Source of the DNA: Hyphomicrobium sp. | GTDB taxonomy: Bacteria; Pseudomonadota; Alphaproteobacteria; Rhizobiales; Hyphomicrobiaceae | Assembly (NCBI RefSeq): GCF_019744875.1 | Contig: NZ_JAIETU010000015.1 | Span: 1 to 64,000 of the forward strand | Length of the DNA stretch: 64,000 bases | Direction of reading: 5' to 3' | Made by a program: the position numbers and the translations under genes | Notes under the pieces: generated by a model | Told to the model about the DNA's origin: nothing | What the model saw: the letters and a program-made list of their open reading frames with translations, nothing else | Database searches by the model: none | Part shown: piece after piece, positions 29,255-38,181 of the stretch | Position numbering within the stretch: position 1 is the stretch's first letter | Layout of the letters: the number at the start of each line of letters is the position of its first letter

Positions 29255-30216
29255 CAACCCACCATCTCCGCTAACGCCTCTCCTTCGGCGCGGCCCTCGG
29301 CCGCGCGCCCCAGCCTGATGATTTCCCATTGCAGGGTCACACCCGAATGGGCCTTCACGCGCGCGCGCACGATCTCGCCCAGGCGCTCGATGTCTTCGCC
29401 GGTGGCGTTGCGATCGTTGATCAGGAAGTTGCAGTGCTTCTCCGACACCATCGCGCCGCCGACGCGGAAGCCGCGGCATCCGGCGGCGTCGATCAACTTC
29501 CAGGCGCTGTGGCCTTCGGGGTTCTTGAACGTCGAGCCGCCGGTGCGCTCCTTGATCGGCTGATGCGTCTCGCGGTAGGCGGCCACTTCGTCCATGGCGC
29601 GCAAGATCTCAGCGGTTTCGCCCGGCGTGCCCTGGAACAGCGCTTCGGTGAAGATCCAATCGTGCGGCACAGCGCTGTGGCGATAGGTGAAGCCCATATC
29701 CGCGAGCGAGAGCACATGGATATTGCCGGCCGGATCGACCGCGCGGGCGCTGGCCAGCACATCTTTCGTCTCGGAGCCATGTGCGCCGGCGTTCATGCGC
29801 AGCGCGCCGCCGATCGAGCCCGGAATGCCGCGATAAAATGCGAGGCCTGCGATGCCGGCATCGGCGGCCGCGCGCGCCACCTTCACGTCCGGCACGACGG
29901 TGCCGACGCGTAAGCGATGGCCGTCTTCTACCGAGATGCCTGAAAATCCGCGCCCGAGCCGGATGACCACACCCTCGACGCCGCCGTCGCGCACGAGCAG
30001 GTTCGAGCCGAGCCCGATGACGAACACCGGCATCGACTGAGGCTTGTGTTGCAGGAAGTAGGCGAGGTCCGCTTCGTCTGCGGGCATGAACAGCACTTGA
30101 GCCGGGCCGCCCGCGCGAAACCACGTGACGTCGGCGAGCGAAGCGTTGGCCGACAGGCGGCCGCGCAGCTCGGGCATCAGCGCTTGGAGATCGGCCGTGA
30201 TATCCGGAAAGGTCAT
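29254..30216 (-). CDS. murB: UDP-N-acetylenolpyruvoylglucosamine reductase
   Basis: FAD enzyme that reduces UDP-GlcNAc-enolpyruvate with NADPH to UDP-MurNAc. The 320-residue product has the FAD-binding [14 protein letters not shown] and [18 protein letters not shown], the catalytic Ser in [13 protein letters not shown] and the C-terminal Glu in TLQWEI. It lacks the extra loop of the E. coli-type (type I) enzyme and looks like type II. It follows murC by nine bases. Confidence 0.95.
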   Translation of the reverse strand: MTFPDITADLQALMPELRGRLSANASLADVTWFRAGGPAQVLFMPADEADLAYFLQHKPQSMPVFVIGLGSNLLVRDGGVEGVVIRLGRGFSGISVEDGHRLRVGTVVPDVKVARAAADAGIAGLAFYRGIPGSIGGALRMNAGAHGSETKDVLASARAVDPAGNIHVLSLADMGFTYRHSAVPHDWIFTEALFQGTPGETAEILRAMDEVAAYRETHQPIKERTGGSTFKNPEGHSAWKLIDAAGCRGFRVGGAMVSEKHCNFLINDRNATGEDIERLGEIVRARVKAHSGVTLQWEIIRLGRAAEGRAEGEALAEMVG

Positions 30217-30225
30217 CGGGCGGCC

Positions 30226-31665
30226 TTAGACCGCCGTGCCGGCGCGACGGGGCTCGGAGGCGGCCAGCCATTCGGGAAGGTTGTGCGCCCATTCGGTGGA
30301 ATTGCCCGCGCCAAGCAGCACTACCATGTCGCCCGGGCGGCCGTGGCGGCAAATGAGGCCGACGAGCTCGCGCGGCTCGGCGATGGTCGTCACAGAGCCG
30401 TGGCCCGTGGCGCGGATGCCTTCCGCGAGCGAGGCCGGATCGATGCCGTCGATGGGCTGCTCGCCGGCGCTGTAAAGCGGCGCCACGACAACGCTGTCGG
30501 CGGCCCGGAAGCAGGTGGAAAAATCGCGGAAGAGATCGCGCACGCGCGTGTAGCGATGCGGCTCGACGACCGCGAACACGCGGCCGCGGGCGCCCGCACG
30601 GGCTGCTTCGAGGACGGCTGCGATCTCGGCCGGGTGATGGCCGTAGTCGTCGAAAATCTGCACGCCGTTCCACGTTCCCGTGAGCTGGAAGCGGCGCTTT
30701 ACGCCCGAGAACGCGGCGAGGCCCGTCCTGATCGTCTCGTCGTCGAGATCGGCTTCGGTTGCGGCGGCGATGGCGGCGAGCGCGTTCAGCGCGTTGTGCT
30801 GGCCGGGCATCGGCACCTTCCAGCCGCGCAGCGCGCGCGCTCCACCCTTCACGCGCGTGCCGAGGTCGGCATCGATGATAGTGGCGTAGCCTTCGGAGCG
30901 CACGGAGCGCAGAACGAGATCGGCATCGGGGCGGGTGCCGTAGGTCAGCAGGCGGCGGCCATCCCGGCGCAGCTGCAGGCGCTCGACCATCTCGCGCACC
31001 ACCGGATGATCGACGCACGCGACGGCGAGACCATAGAACGGGATGTTGCGCAGAAACGCTTCATACTCGCGATGCATGGCTTCGACCGAGCCGAAGTAGT
31101 CGAGGTGCTCGGGATCGATGTTGGTGACGACGCCGATCTCCGTCGGGAGCCGCGTGAACGTGCCGTCGCTCTCGTCGGCTTCGACGATCATCCAGCGGCC
31201 CTGACCGAGGCGCGCGTTCGAACCCCATGCGTTGATGATGCCGCCGGTGATGACTGTCGGGTCGAGGCGCGCGGTCTCGAAGATGGTGGCGATGAGAGAG
31301 GTGGTCGTCGTCTTGCCGTGCGTGCCGGTGACCGACACCGTTGCGTAGAGGCGCATCAGCTCAGCCAGCATCTCGGCGCGGCGCACCACCGGCAGGCCCT
31401 TGGCGCGCGCGGCTTCAAGCTCCGGGTTGTTCTGCTTGACGGCCGTGGAGATGACGACCTGGCGGGCGCCGACGAGGTTAACCGCGTCATGGCCGATGAA
31501 CACGCGCACGCCTTTGGCGCGCAGGCGGCGGACGTTGGCCGATTCCTTCTGGTCGCTGCCCTGGACGCTGTAGCCCTTGGCCAGCAGGATCTCGGCGATG
31601 GCGCTCATTCCGATGCCGCCGATCCCGATGATGTGAAACGGCCCGATGTCGCGGGGCATCTGCAT
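30226..31665 (-). CDS. murC: UDP-N-acetylmuramate--L-alanine ligase
   Basis: Adds L-Ala to UDP-MurNAc. The 479-residue product has the N-terminal Rossmann motif IIGIGGIGMSAIAEIL, the P-loop VTGTHGKTTTTSLIA, the central-domain DESDGTF and the C-terminal domain with DDYGHHPAEI and EPHRYTR. I chose the ATG at 31665 (MQMPRDIGPFH); a frame starting 51 bases upstream gives non-conserved residues. murG lies 92 bp upstream. Confidence 0.96.
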   Translation of the reverse strand: MQMPRDIGPFHIIGIGGIGMSAIAEILLAKGYSVQGSDQKESANVRRLRAKGVRVFIGHDAVNLVGARQVVISTAVKQNNPELEAARAKGLPVVRRAEMLAELMRLYATVSVTGTHGKTTTTSLIATIFETARLDPTVITGGIINAWGSNARLGQGRWMIVEADESDGTFTRLPTEIGVVTNIDPEHLDYFGSVEAMHREYEAFLRNIPFYGLAVACVDHPVVREMVERLQLRRDGRRLLTYGTRPDADLVLRSVRSEGYATIIDADLGTRVKGGARALRGWKVPMPGQHNALNALAAIAAATEADLDDETIRTGLAAFSGVKRRFQLTGTWNGVQIFDDYGHHPAEIAAVLEAARAGARGRVFAVVEPHRYTRVRDLFRDFSTCFRAADSVVVAPLYSAGEQPIDGIDPASLAEGIRATGHGSVTTIAEPRELVGLICRHGRPGDMVVLLGAGNSTEWAHNLPEWLAASEPRRAGTAV

Positions 31666-31757
31666 GCGTGGAGGTCCCTGTTGCTGCGGGGCGAACCTAG
31701 CGGCGTACCGGCACACCGTCGGTGTGACGTTTCGTCAAAACTACGACGCGGCGAGGT

Positions 31758-32864
31758 TCAAGCGTGATGCTTTCCAACCACATCCTCAACGAGATCCGCA
31801 AGTTGCCGGACGGCGTCGGCCTGTCCCTGGGCCTTGGCGGCAGCCGCCGCAGTCACCAGGGCCGCCGGCTGGTCGAACAACCTGACAAGCTCCGTTGCGA
31901 GACGATGCGGCGTCACATGCTTCTGCTCGATACACCAACTGCCCCCCGATTCGGCAAGGCTGGACGCGTTTTCGAGCTGATCACTGTCGAGAGAATGCGG
32001 CAAAGGTACGAGGATCGACGGCCGGCCGATGACGGCAAGCTCGGCCACCGAAGACGCGCCGGCGCGCGCGACAACCAGGTGGCTGTCAGCCATGACCTGG
32101 GGCAAGCTCTTGAAAAACGTCGCGATCTCTGCGTCGATGCCGGCCGATGACAGTGCGGAGCGGACCGCCGCCACATCCTCCTCGCGCGCCTGGAGCACCA
32201 GCTTGACGCGTTGGCGGATGACCTGGGGGAGCGTAGCGAGCGCGGGCGGCACGGCCTCGGAGAAGAAGCGCGCGCCCTGGCTGCCGCCGAACACGAGGAG
32301 GCGGATCGGGCCGCCGTCCTCGATTTGCGGATAGGGCGTCTTGGCGGCCTCGATGACGGCATCGCGCACCGGGTTGCCGGTGAAACGGGCCTTGGCGGCG
32401 AGCGGGCCATCCAGAAACTTCGTTTTGCGGAACGACGTGGCAATGGCGGCGGCGGCGCGGGCGAGCGTGCGGTTGGCGCGGCCAAGCACGGCGTTCTGCT
32501 CGTGGATGATGGCGGGCACGCCCAGCATGCGCGCCGCGACGAGCGGGGGAATGGTCGGGTAGCCGCCAAAGCCCACCACGGCCGATGGCTTTTCAGCGCG
32601 GATCAGCTTGCGAGCCTTGCGTACGCCGCGCGCCAGCGTGAAGCCCGTGCGCGCGAGCGTGATGGGGTTGCGCTTGTTACCGGGCGTTGCCGACGGAATG
32701 CGATAGACGGCGCGGGCGGGAAAGCCGGTGCCGTAGCGGTCGCCGCGCATGTCGGTGACGAGATCGACGGCGTAGCCGCGGCGGCCAAGCTCTTCGGCGA
32801 GTGCGAAGGCAGGAAACAGGTGTCCGCCGGTGCCGCCGGCTGCAAGCAGGATGGAACGCGTCAC
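31758..32864 (-). CDS. murG: Lipid II synthase MurG
   Basis: Peripheral membrane glycosyltransferase adding GlcNAc to lipid I. The 368-residue product has the G-loops LLAAGGTGGHLFPAFALAEE and VFGGSQGARFFSE, the HEQNAVLGRANRTLAR segment and the C-terminal UDP-GlcNAc site LVVARAGASSVAELAVIGRPS. Length is normal. A palindromic repeat element separates it from ftsW. Confidence 0.96.
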   Translation of the reverse strand: MTRSILLAAGGTGGHLFPAFALAEELGRRGYAVDLVTDMRGDRYGTGFPARAVYRIPSATPGNKRNPITLARTGFTLARGVRKARKLIRAEKPSAVVGFGGYPTIPPLVAARMLGVPAIIHEQNAVLGRANRTLARAAAAIATSFRKTKFLDGPLAAKARFTGNPVRDAVIEAAKTPYPQIEDGGPIRLLVFGGSQGARFFSEAVPPALATLPQVIRQRVKLVLQAREEDVAAVRSALSSAGIDAEIATFFKSLPQVMADSHLVVARAGASSVAELAVIGRPSILVPLPHSLDSDQLENASSLAESGGSWCIEQKHVTPHRLATELVRLFDQPAALVTAAAAAKAQGQADAVRQLADLVEDVVGKHHA

Positions 32865-32893
32865 AGGTTTCTCTCGTTGTTCATTGTTTTCTC

Positions 32894-32936
32894 GTGCTTC
32901 TTATCCGAAAACCGGTGCCCACTTTTCGGGAAGCAC
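32894..32936. repeat. Nested palindromic intergenic repeat element
   Basis: Between ftsW and murG, an outer arm pair GTGCTTC (32894-32900) / GAAGCAC (32930-32936) encloses CCGAAAA (32905-32911) / TTTTCGG (32923-32929) around CCGGTGCCCAC. The core CCGAAAACCGGTGCCCAC followed by TTTTCGG is a widely dispersed intergenic motif in Hyphomicrobiales genomes, by my recollection. Confidence 0.6.
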
Positions 32937-32959
32937 TCGTGTGATGGTGCTTCTCTGCT

Positions 32960-34120
32960 TCACGGGCGCACGCTGGAGAGGTTCGGTTTCAGGCGCGGTT
33001 TTTTGAGGCGGTCGGCGTCCGGGCGATGACGCGTCAGCGCCAGCAGCATGCCGAGCGTGAGCGAGATGGCCAGCGTGGACGATCCGCCCGCCGACAGGAA
33101 CGGCAGCGTCATGCCCTTGGCCGGCAGCAGGCCGACGTTGACGCCCATGTTGATCAGCGCCTGAAATCCGAACATGAGCGCCAGCCCAACGATGCCGAGG
33201 CGGGTCGCGATATCCGGCTCATGCTCCGCGTGGCGCAGCGCGCGAATGACGACGAAGGCAAAGAGCGCGACGATGGCGAGACAGGCCAGAGAGCCGAACT
33301 CCTCGCCGACGACGGCGAAGATGTAGTCGGTGTGCGCATCCGGCAGCGAGGTCTTGATGGTGCCCTCGCCCGGGCCGCGTCCCAGGAAGCCGCCTTCGAC
33401 GAACGATCTCAGGGCGCGCTCGCCCTGGCCGTATTCGCTCGGTTGCGGGCTGATGAAGCGGTCGATGCGATACGAGACGTGCGGGAAATAGAGGTAGGCC
33501 ACATAGAGCCCGACCGCGCCCACGACGGCGATGATCGCCGCGCCGGTCAGCGCGAGCCCGGAGACGAACAGCATGGCGGTCCAGACGATGGTGGCGAGCA
33601 AGGTCTGCCCCACGTCCGGCTGGACGACGAGCAATCCGGCGAAGGCGGCATAAAGCGCCATCGCCAGCGGCAGGGCTGGCATGTCCGGACGGCGGCGCGC
33701 TTCCGCCAACAGCCAGCCCGAGACGACGACGAAGGCCGGCTTGGCGAATTCCGACGGCTGCAGCGAATGGCCCTCGATGGAGAGCCAGCGGCGGGCGCCG
33801 TTGATCTCCTCGCCGAGGAAATACACAGCGATGAGGCCGACCATTGCACCGGCCAGCACAAGTCCCGCGAGGCGGCGCACAGCGGGCGGATCGAGCAGCG
33901 AGACGCCCAGCATGATGACGACGCCGGCGAGCGAAAAGATCACGTGGCGCTCGACGAAGTAATAGGGCGGAAGACCCTTCTTGAGCGCCACTGCGGGGCT
34001 TGCCGCCAGCGACAGCACGAGACCGGCGGCGACAATGACGATGATCGCGTAGAGCAGAACGTGGTCGACCGTGAACCACCACTCGGCGAGCCGGCTCTTG
34101 TCGGCGCGCGAGAATTTCAT
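32960..34120 (-). CDS. ftsW: Lipid II polymerase FtsW
   Basis: SEDS-family septal peptidoglycan glycosyltransferase. The 386-residue product has about ten membrane helices. Family motifs are GARRWLSIEGHSLQPSEFAK (cytoplasmic loop), YGQGERALRSFVEGGFLGRG and PDAHTDYIFAVVGEEFG in the large periplasmic loop, then KGMTLPFLSAGGSSTLAIS near the end. Its ATG overlaps the murD stop (ATGA, 34117-34120). FtsW normally works with FtsI, whose gene is not in this cluster. Confidence 0.95.
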   Translation of the reverse strand: MKFSRADKSRLAEWWFTVDHVLLYAIIVIVAAGLVLSLAASPAVALKKGLPPYYFVERHVIFSLAGVVIMLGVSLLDPPAVRRLAGLVLAGAMVGLIAVYFLGEEINGARRWLSIEGHSLQPSEFAKPAFVVVSGWLLAEARRRPDMPALPLAMALYAAFAGLLVVQPDVGQTLLATIVWTAMLFVSGLALTGAAIIAVVGAVGLYVAYLYFPHVSYRIDRFISPQPSEYGQGERALRSFVEGGFLGRGPGEGTIKTSLPDAHTDYIFAVVGEEFGSLACLAIVALFAFVVIRALRHAEHEPDIATRLGIVGLALMFGFQALINMGVNVGLLPAKGMTLPFLSAGGSSTLAISLTLGMLLALTRHRPDADRLKKPRLKPNLSSVRP

Positions 34121-35532
34121 CGGCCGCCTCGCGATGCAATCAGGCGGGCCACAAGCGACTTGAACGCGTCGCCGCGCACTTCGAAGTTCTTAAACTGATC
34201 GTAGGACGCGCAGGCTGGAGACAGCAGCACGACGGCGCCCGGACGGCCTTCGTCCAGCGCGGCCGTGCCGGCCCGTTCGACCGCGACCTCCAGCGTGCCG
34301 CAGCGCTCGAAGGGCACATCGGTTCCCAGTGTCGCGGCGAACTCTTCCGTCGCCTCGCCGATCAGGTAGGCCTTCGCGACGCGCGGGAAATAGGATGAGA
34401 GCGTGGTGATGCCGCCCGCCTTCGGCTTGCCGCCGAGGATCCAGTGGATGTTGCCCGGAAACGAGGCGAGCGCCTTCTCGGTGCTGTCGGCGTTGGTGGC
34501 CTTGCTGTCGTTGATGAACTCGACGGGCCCTAGGCGGGCTGCGATTTCGAGACGGTGCGGCAATCCCGGGAAAGTGCGGAGCGCGCTCGCGAGGCCGACC
34601 TGATATCGCGCGCCCCCGGGCAGCGCGCCGACCGCGGCCACGGCGGCAGCCGCGTTCTGCCAGTTGTGCGCGCCGCGCAGCGTCGCGATGCCGTCGAGGG
34701 AGATGGGAGCCGTCTGCTCGTGGTGATGGGTACGCTCGTGCAGCGTCCCGTCGAGCGAATAGACGCCGTCGGCCACGGGCTCGCGCACCGAGATGCGCCG
34801 GACTTTCGGCGCATCGGCTCGGCGCTCGATCTCGGCGGCGATGTTTGCGCACCAGTCGTCGTCGATGCCGATGACGGCGGTTGTCTGCGCCTTTTCCACC
34901 AGGCGGCGCTTCACCTCGGCGTAATGCGCGACGGTGCCGTGGCGATCGATGTGGTCGGGCGTGATGTTGAGCAGCACGGCCACCGTTGGCGCGGCGCTCG
35001 GCGACAGGTCAATTTGAAAGCTCGACAGCTCCAGCACATGGATGCGGTCTTCGGACGGCGGCTCGAGCGTGAGGACGGCGCGGCCGATGTTGCCGCCGAG
35101 TTGCACGTCGTTGCCGAGGTCGCGGAGGATGTGGGCGATCAGCGCCGTGGTGGTGGACTTGCCATTGGTGCCGGTGATCGCCACCACGGGCGAAGCCGGG
35201 CACGTCGCGGCGCGCTCACGGAAGAAAAGCTCCACGTCGCCGATCACCTCGACGCCTGCGCCCGCAGCGCGCTGCACCGTCCAGTGCGGCTCGGGATGGG
35301 TCAGCGGCACGCCGGGGGCGAGCACGAGCGCGACGAAGGCCGACCAATCGGCGGCCGCGAGATCGACCAGGGACGCGCCAGCGTCGGCGGCCGCTTTCCG
35401 GCCGGCTTCGCTGTCGTCCCAGGCCGCAACTGTTGCCCCGCCCGCTTCGAGCGCGCGCACGGTCGCGAGCCCCGAGGCACCGAGGCCGAAGACCGCAACC
35501 GTCCGGCCATTGAAAGTCGAAACGCGAATCAT
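34117..35532 (-). CDS. murD: UDP-N-acetylmuramoylalanine--D-glutamate ligase
   Basis: Adds D-Glu to UDP-MurNAc-L-Ala. The 471-residue product has the N-terminal VFGLGASGLATVRAL, the P-loop VVAITGTNGKSTTTALIAHI, NITPDHIDRHG in the central domain and INDSKATNADSTEKAL in the C-terminal domain. The ATG at 35532 is 19 bases from the mraY stop; the gene overlaps ftsW by four bases. Confidence 0.96.
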   Translation of the reverse strand: MIRVSTFNGRTVAVFGLGASGLATVRALEAGGATVAAWDDSEAGRKAAADAGASLVDLAAADWSAFVALVLAPGVPLTHPEPHWTVQRAAGAGVEVIGDVELFFRERAATCPASPVVAITGTNGKSTTTALIAHILRDLGNDVQLGGNIGRAVLTLEPPSEDRIHVLELSSFQIDLSPSAAPTVAVLLNITPDHIDRHGTVAHYAEVKRRLVEKAQTTAVIGIDDDWCANIAAEIERRADAPKVRRISVREPVADGVYSLDGTLHERTHHHEQTAPISLDGIATLRGAHNWQNAAAAVAAVGALPGGARYQVGLASALRTFPGLPHRLEIAARLGPVEFINDSKATNADSTEKALASFPGNIHWILGGKPKAGGITTLSSYFPRVAKAYLIGEATEEFAATLGTDVPFERCGTLEVAVERAGTAALDEGRPGAVVLLSPACASYDQFKNFEVRGDAFKSLVARLIASRGGR

Positions 35533-35551
35533 GGGCGCTAAAGTAGCCTAT

Positions 35552-36634
35552 TCAGCGCAGCTTGAGAGTGGCGAGGCCGACCAGCGCCAGGATGACCGCG
35601 ATGATCCAGAAGCGGACGACGACCGTGCTCTCCTGCCAGCCCTTCTGTTCGTAGTGATGATGCAGCGGCGCCATTCGGAACACCCGCTTGCCGGTGAGCT
35701 TGAACGACGTCACCTGGATGATCACCGACAGCGTCTCCAGCACGAACAGGCCGCCGACGATGGCCAGCACGACCTCGTGCTTGGTCGCGACCGCAATGGT
35801 GCCGAGCGCGCCGCCCAGCGCCAGCGATCCGGTGTCGCCCATGAAGATCATGGCGGGAGGCGCGTTGAACCACAGGAATCCGAGGCCCGCCCCGATCAGC
35901 GCGCCGCAGATGACGGCCAGCTCGCCCGTGCCGGCGACGTGGTGGATCTGCAGGTAGCCCGCGAACTTCACGTTGCCGATGAGGTAGGCGATGAGGCCGA
36001 AGGTGGCGGCGGCAATCATGACCGGCACGATGGCGAGGCCGTCCAGGCCGTCCGTGAGGTTGACGGCATTGCCCGCGCCGACGATCACGACCGCGCCGAC
36101 GATGATGAACATCCAGCCGAGCTGGATCAGCGCCGACTTGAAGAACGGCAGGGCGAGCGTGCCCGAGAGTTCCGGCGTTGAAAGCGACATGATCACGAAC
36201 GCGGCGAAGCCGGCCACGATGAACTCAAGCGCCAGGCGCGCGCGGCCGCCGAAGCCGCTCGACTGCTGTTTCGTGACTTTCAGATAGTCGTCGTAGAAGC
36301 CGATGCCGCCGTAGGCGAGCGTGACGATCAGCACCGTCCAGACATAGAGGTTCGAGAGATCCGACCACAGCAGCGTGGCGACGGTGACGCTGGCGAGGAT
36401 CATGAGGCCGCCCATCGTGGGCGTGCCCTTCTTGGAGAAATGCGATTTGGGGCCGTCCTCGCGGATCGGCTGGCCTTTGCCCTGCTTGACGCGCAGGAGA
36501 TCGATGATGCCGGGACCGAACAGCATCACGAACAGCAGCGCCGTGAAGATGGCGCCGCCAGTGCGGAAGGTGATGTAGCGGAAGACGTTCAGAATGCCGA
36601 TCTGGTCGCTGAAGCTCACGAGCTCGTACAGCAT
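35552..36634 (-). CDS. mraY: Phospho-MurNAc-pentapeptide transferase
   Basis: Integral membrane enzyme forming lipid I from UDP-MurNAc-pentapeptide and undecaprenyl phosphate. The 360-residue product has ten predicted helices. Active-site motifs are IGFYDDYLK (Asp pair), [14 protein letters not shown] and [13 protein letters not shown]. The N-terminal [12 protein letters not shown] is also typical. I chose the ATG at 36634 (MLYELVSF), rejecting 16 extra upstream residues. Confidence 0.96.
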   Translation of the reverse strand: MLYELVSFSDQIGILNVFRYITFRTGGAIFTALLFVMLFGPGIIDLLRVKQGKGQPIREDGPKSHFSKKGTPTMGGLMILASVTVATLLWSDLSNLYVWTVLIVTLAYGGIGFYDDYLKVTKQQSSGFGGRARLALEFIVAGFAAFVIMSLSTPELSGTLALPFFKSALIQLGWMFIIVGAVVIVGAGNAVNLTDGLDGLAIVPVMIAAATFGLIAYLIGNVKFAGYLQIHHVAGTGELAVICGALIGAGLGFLWFNAPPAMIFMGDTGSLALGGALGTIAVATKHEVVLAIVGGLFVLETLSVIIQVTSFKLTGKRVFRMAPLHHHYEQKGWQESTVVVRFWIIAVILALVGLATLKLR

Positions 36635-36702
36635 GTCTTCCCTTCCCCTCGATCGGAGCCCGGGCGCCCCGCTTCCCTTCAACCGGACAGGTTTTCAGTT
36701 CG

Positions 36703-38124
36703 TCACCCAGACAGGGATCTAGACCCGATCTCTTGTCTCAGAGCCTCGGCCAGCGGTCCCATCCGGCTGCCATTCGACCCCTTGAGCATGAGCGCGTCAC
36801 CCGGCGCGAGTGCGGCCAGCAGCGGCCCGACCAATCCGTCCGACCGCTCAGCCCAGGCCCCCTGCATAGTCGGCCGGAGCGCCGCGAACAAATGCGCCAT
36901 ATTGGGCCCGCAGGCAAAGACCAAATCGGTGCCGGCGGCGTCGATGGCGTCCTTGATCGACAAATGATGTGATTTTTCATCGGGCCCGAGTTCGAGCATG
37001 TCGCCCAGCACCGCGATGCGGCGGCGATAGGCGCTGCGCGGGACGGTGCCGAGCACGGCCAGAGCCGCCCGCATGGACGCGGGGTTCGCGTTGTATGTCT
37101 CGTCGATGATCAGGACGCGTCCGCCCGCGACCTCGTGCTCGGAGCGCGAGCCGCGGCCCGGCGGCGGCGGCAACGACGACAGCACATCGAGCGCCTGCTC
37201 GACGTCGGCGCCGGCCGCGTCGAGGGCCGCCGCGACGGCGAGCGAGTTCATGGCGATGTGAATGCCGGGGCTCGCAACCCGATAGTGGATCTCGCGGCCG
37301 CCGATCTCGATGCCGATCGAGGTGCCTTCCGACGTCAGTTCGAGCACCTTCGGGCGCACGTCCGCGCGCGCATCCTGGCCGAACGTGATGACGCGCGCGC
37401 CGGCGGCCTCGGCATGGCGCAGCAGCGTTGCGAAATGCGGATTGTCGCGATTGATGACGGCGGCGCCGCCCGGCTCAAGACCCGCAAAGATCTCGCCCTT
37501 GGCGTCGGCGATGGCGGTCACGCTCGGAAACTGCGCGAGATGGACCGGCTCGACAGTCGTGACGATGGCGACGTGCGGGCGGACCATTTTCGTGAGCGGC
37601 GTGATTTCGCCCGCATGGTTCATGCCGATCTCAAAGACGCCGAACCGCGTACCTGCGGGCATGCGCGCGAGCGTGAGCGGCACGCCCCAATGATTGTTGA
37701 ACGACTTGTCGGCGGCGTGGGTGGGCGCGAGCCGCGAGAGCCCGGCGCGTAGCATCTCCTTCGTGCCGGTCTTGCCGGCGCTGCCGGTCACGGCGATGAC
37801 GCGGGCTTCCGGCGAGAGGCGCGCTCGCGCCGCGCGGCCAATATCCTCGAGCCCCCGGAGCGTGTCGCGCACGCGGATCAACGGTCCGTCGTCGGGGGCT
37901 GCTTCATAGCCCTCGGCCACCAGCGCGGCCGCGGCGCCGGCGCGGAACGCCTGGGTGACGAAGGCGTGCCCGTCACGCTGGTCCTTGAGGGCCACGAACA
38001 GATCGCCAGGAGCAAGCGTGCGCGTATCGATGGAAAGCCCCGTGACCGGCGCGCCGTTCGCCCGCTCGGCCCGGCCGTCTGCGGCGCGAACCAGATCGTC
38101 GAAGGCCCAGAGCGGTGGCGACAT
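36703..38124 (-). CDS. murF: UDP-MurNAc-tripeptide--D-alanyl-D-alanine ligase
   Basis: Adds D-Ala-D-Ala to the UDP-MurNAc tripeptide, completing the cytoplasmic precursor. The 473-residue product has N-terminal SIDTRTLAPGDLFVALKDQRDGH-type uridine-binding sequence, the P-loop VIAVTGSAGKTGTKEML, NHWGVPLTLARM and DETYNANPASMRAAL. The ATG at 38124 is preferred to the TTG three bases upstream. It lies between murE (57 bp) and mraY (68 bp). Confidence 0.96.
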   Translation of the reverse strand: MSPPLWAFDDLVRAADGRAERANGAPVTGLSIDTRTLAPGDLFVALKDQRDGHAFVTQAFRAGAAAALVAEGYEAAPDDGPLIRVRDTLRGLEDIGRAARARLSPEARVIAVTGSAGKTGTKEMLRAGLSRLAPTHAADKSFNNHWGVPLTLARMPAGTRFGVFEIGMNHAGEITPLTKMVRPHVAIVTTVEPVHLAQFPSVTAIADAKGEIFAGLEPGGAAVINRDNPHFATLLRHAEAAGARVITFGQDARADVRPKVLELTSEGTSIGIEIGGREIHYRVASPGIHIAMNSLAVAAALDAAGADVEQALDVLSSLPPPPGRGSRSEHEVAGGRVLIIDETYNANPASMRAALAVLGTVPRSAYRRRIAVLGDMLELGPDEKSHHLSIKDAIDAAGTDLVFACGPNMAHLFAALRPTMQGAWAERSDGLVGPLLAALAPGDALMLKGSNGSRMGPLAEALRQEIGSRSLSG

Positions 38125-38181
38125 CAATGGAGTTCCTTGGCGATTGGCGAAGCAGGCGGCAGAGAGGCTGCGGTCCGCCGG

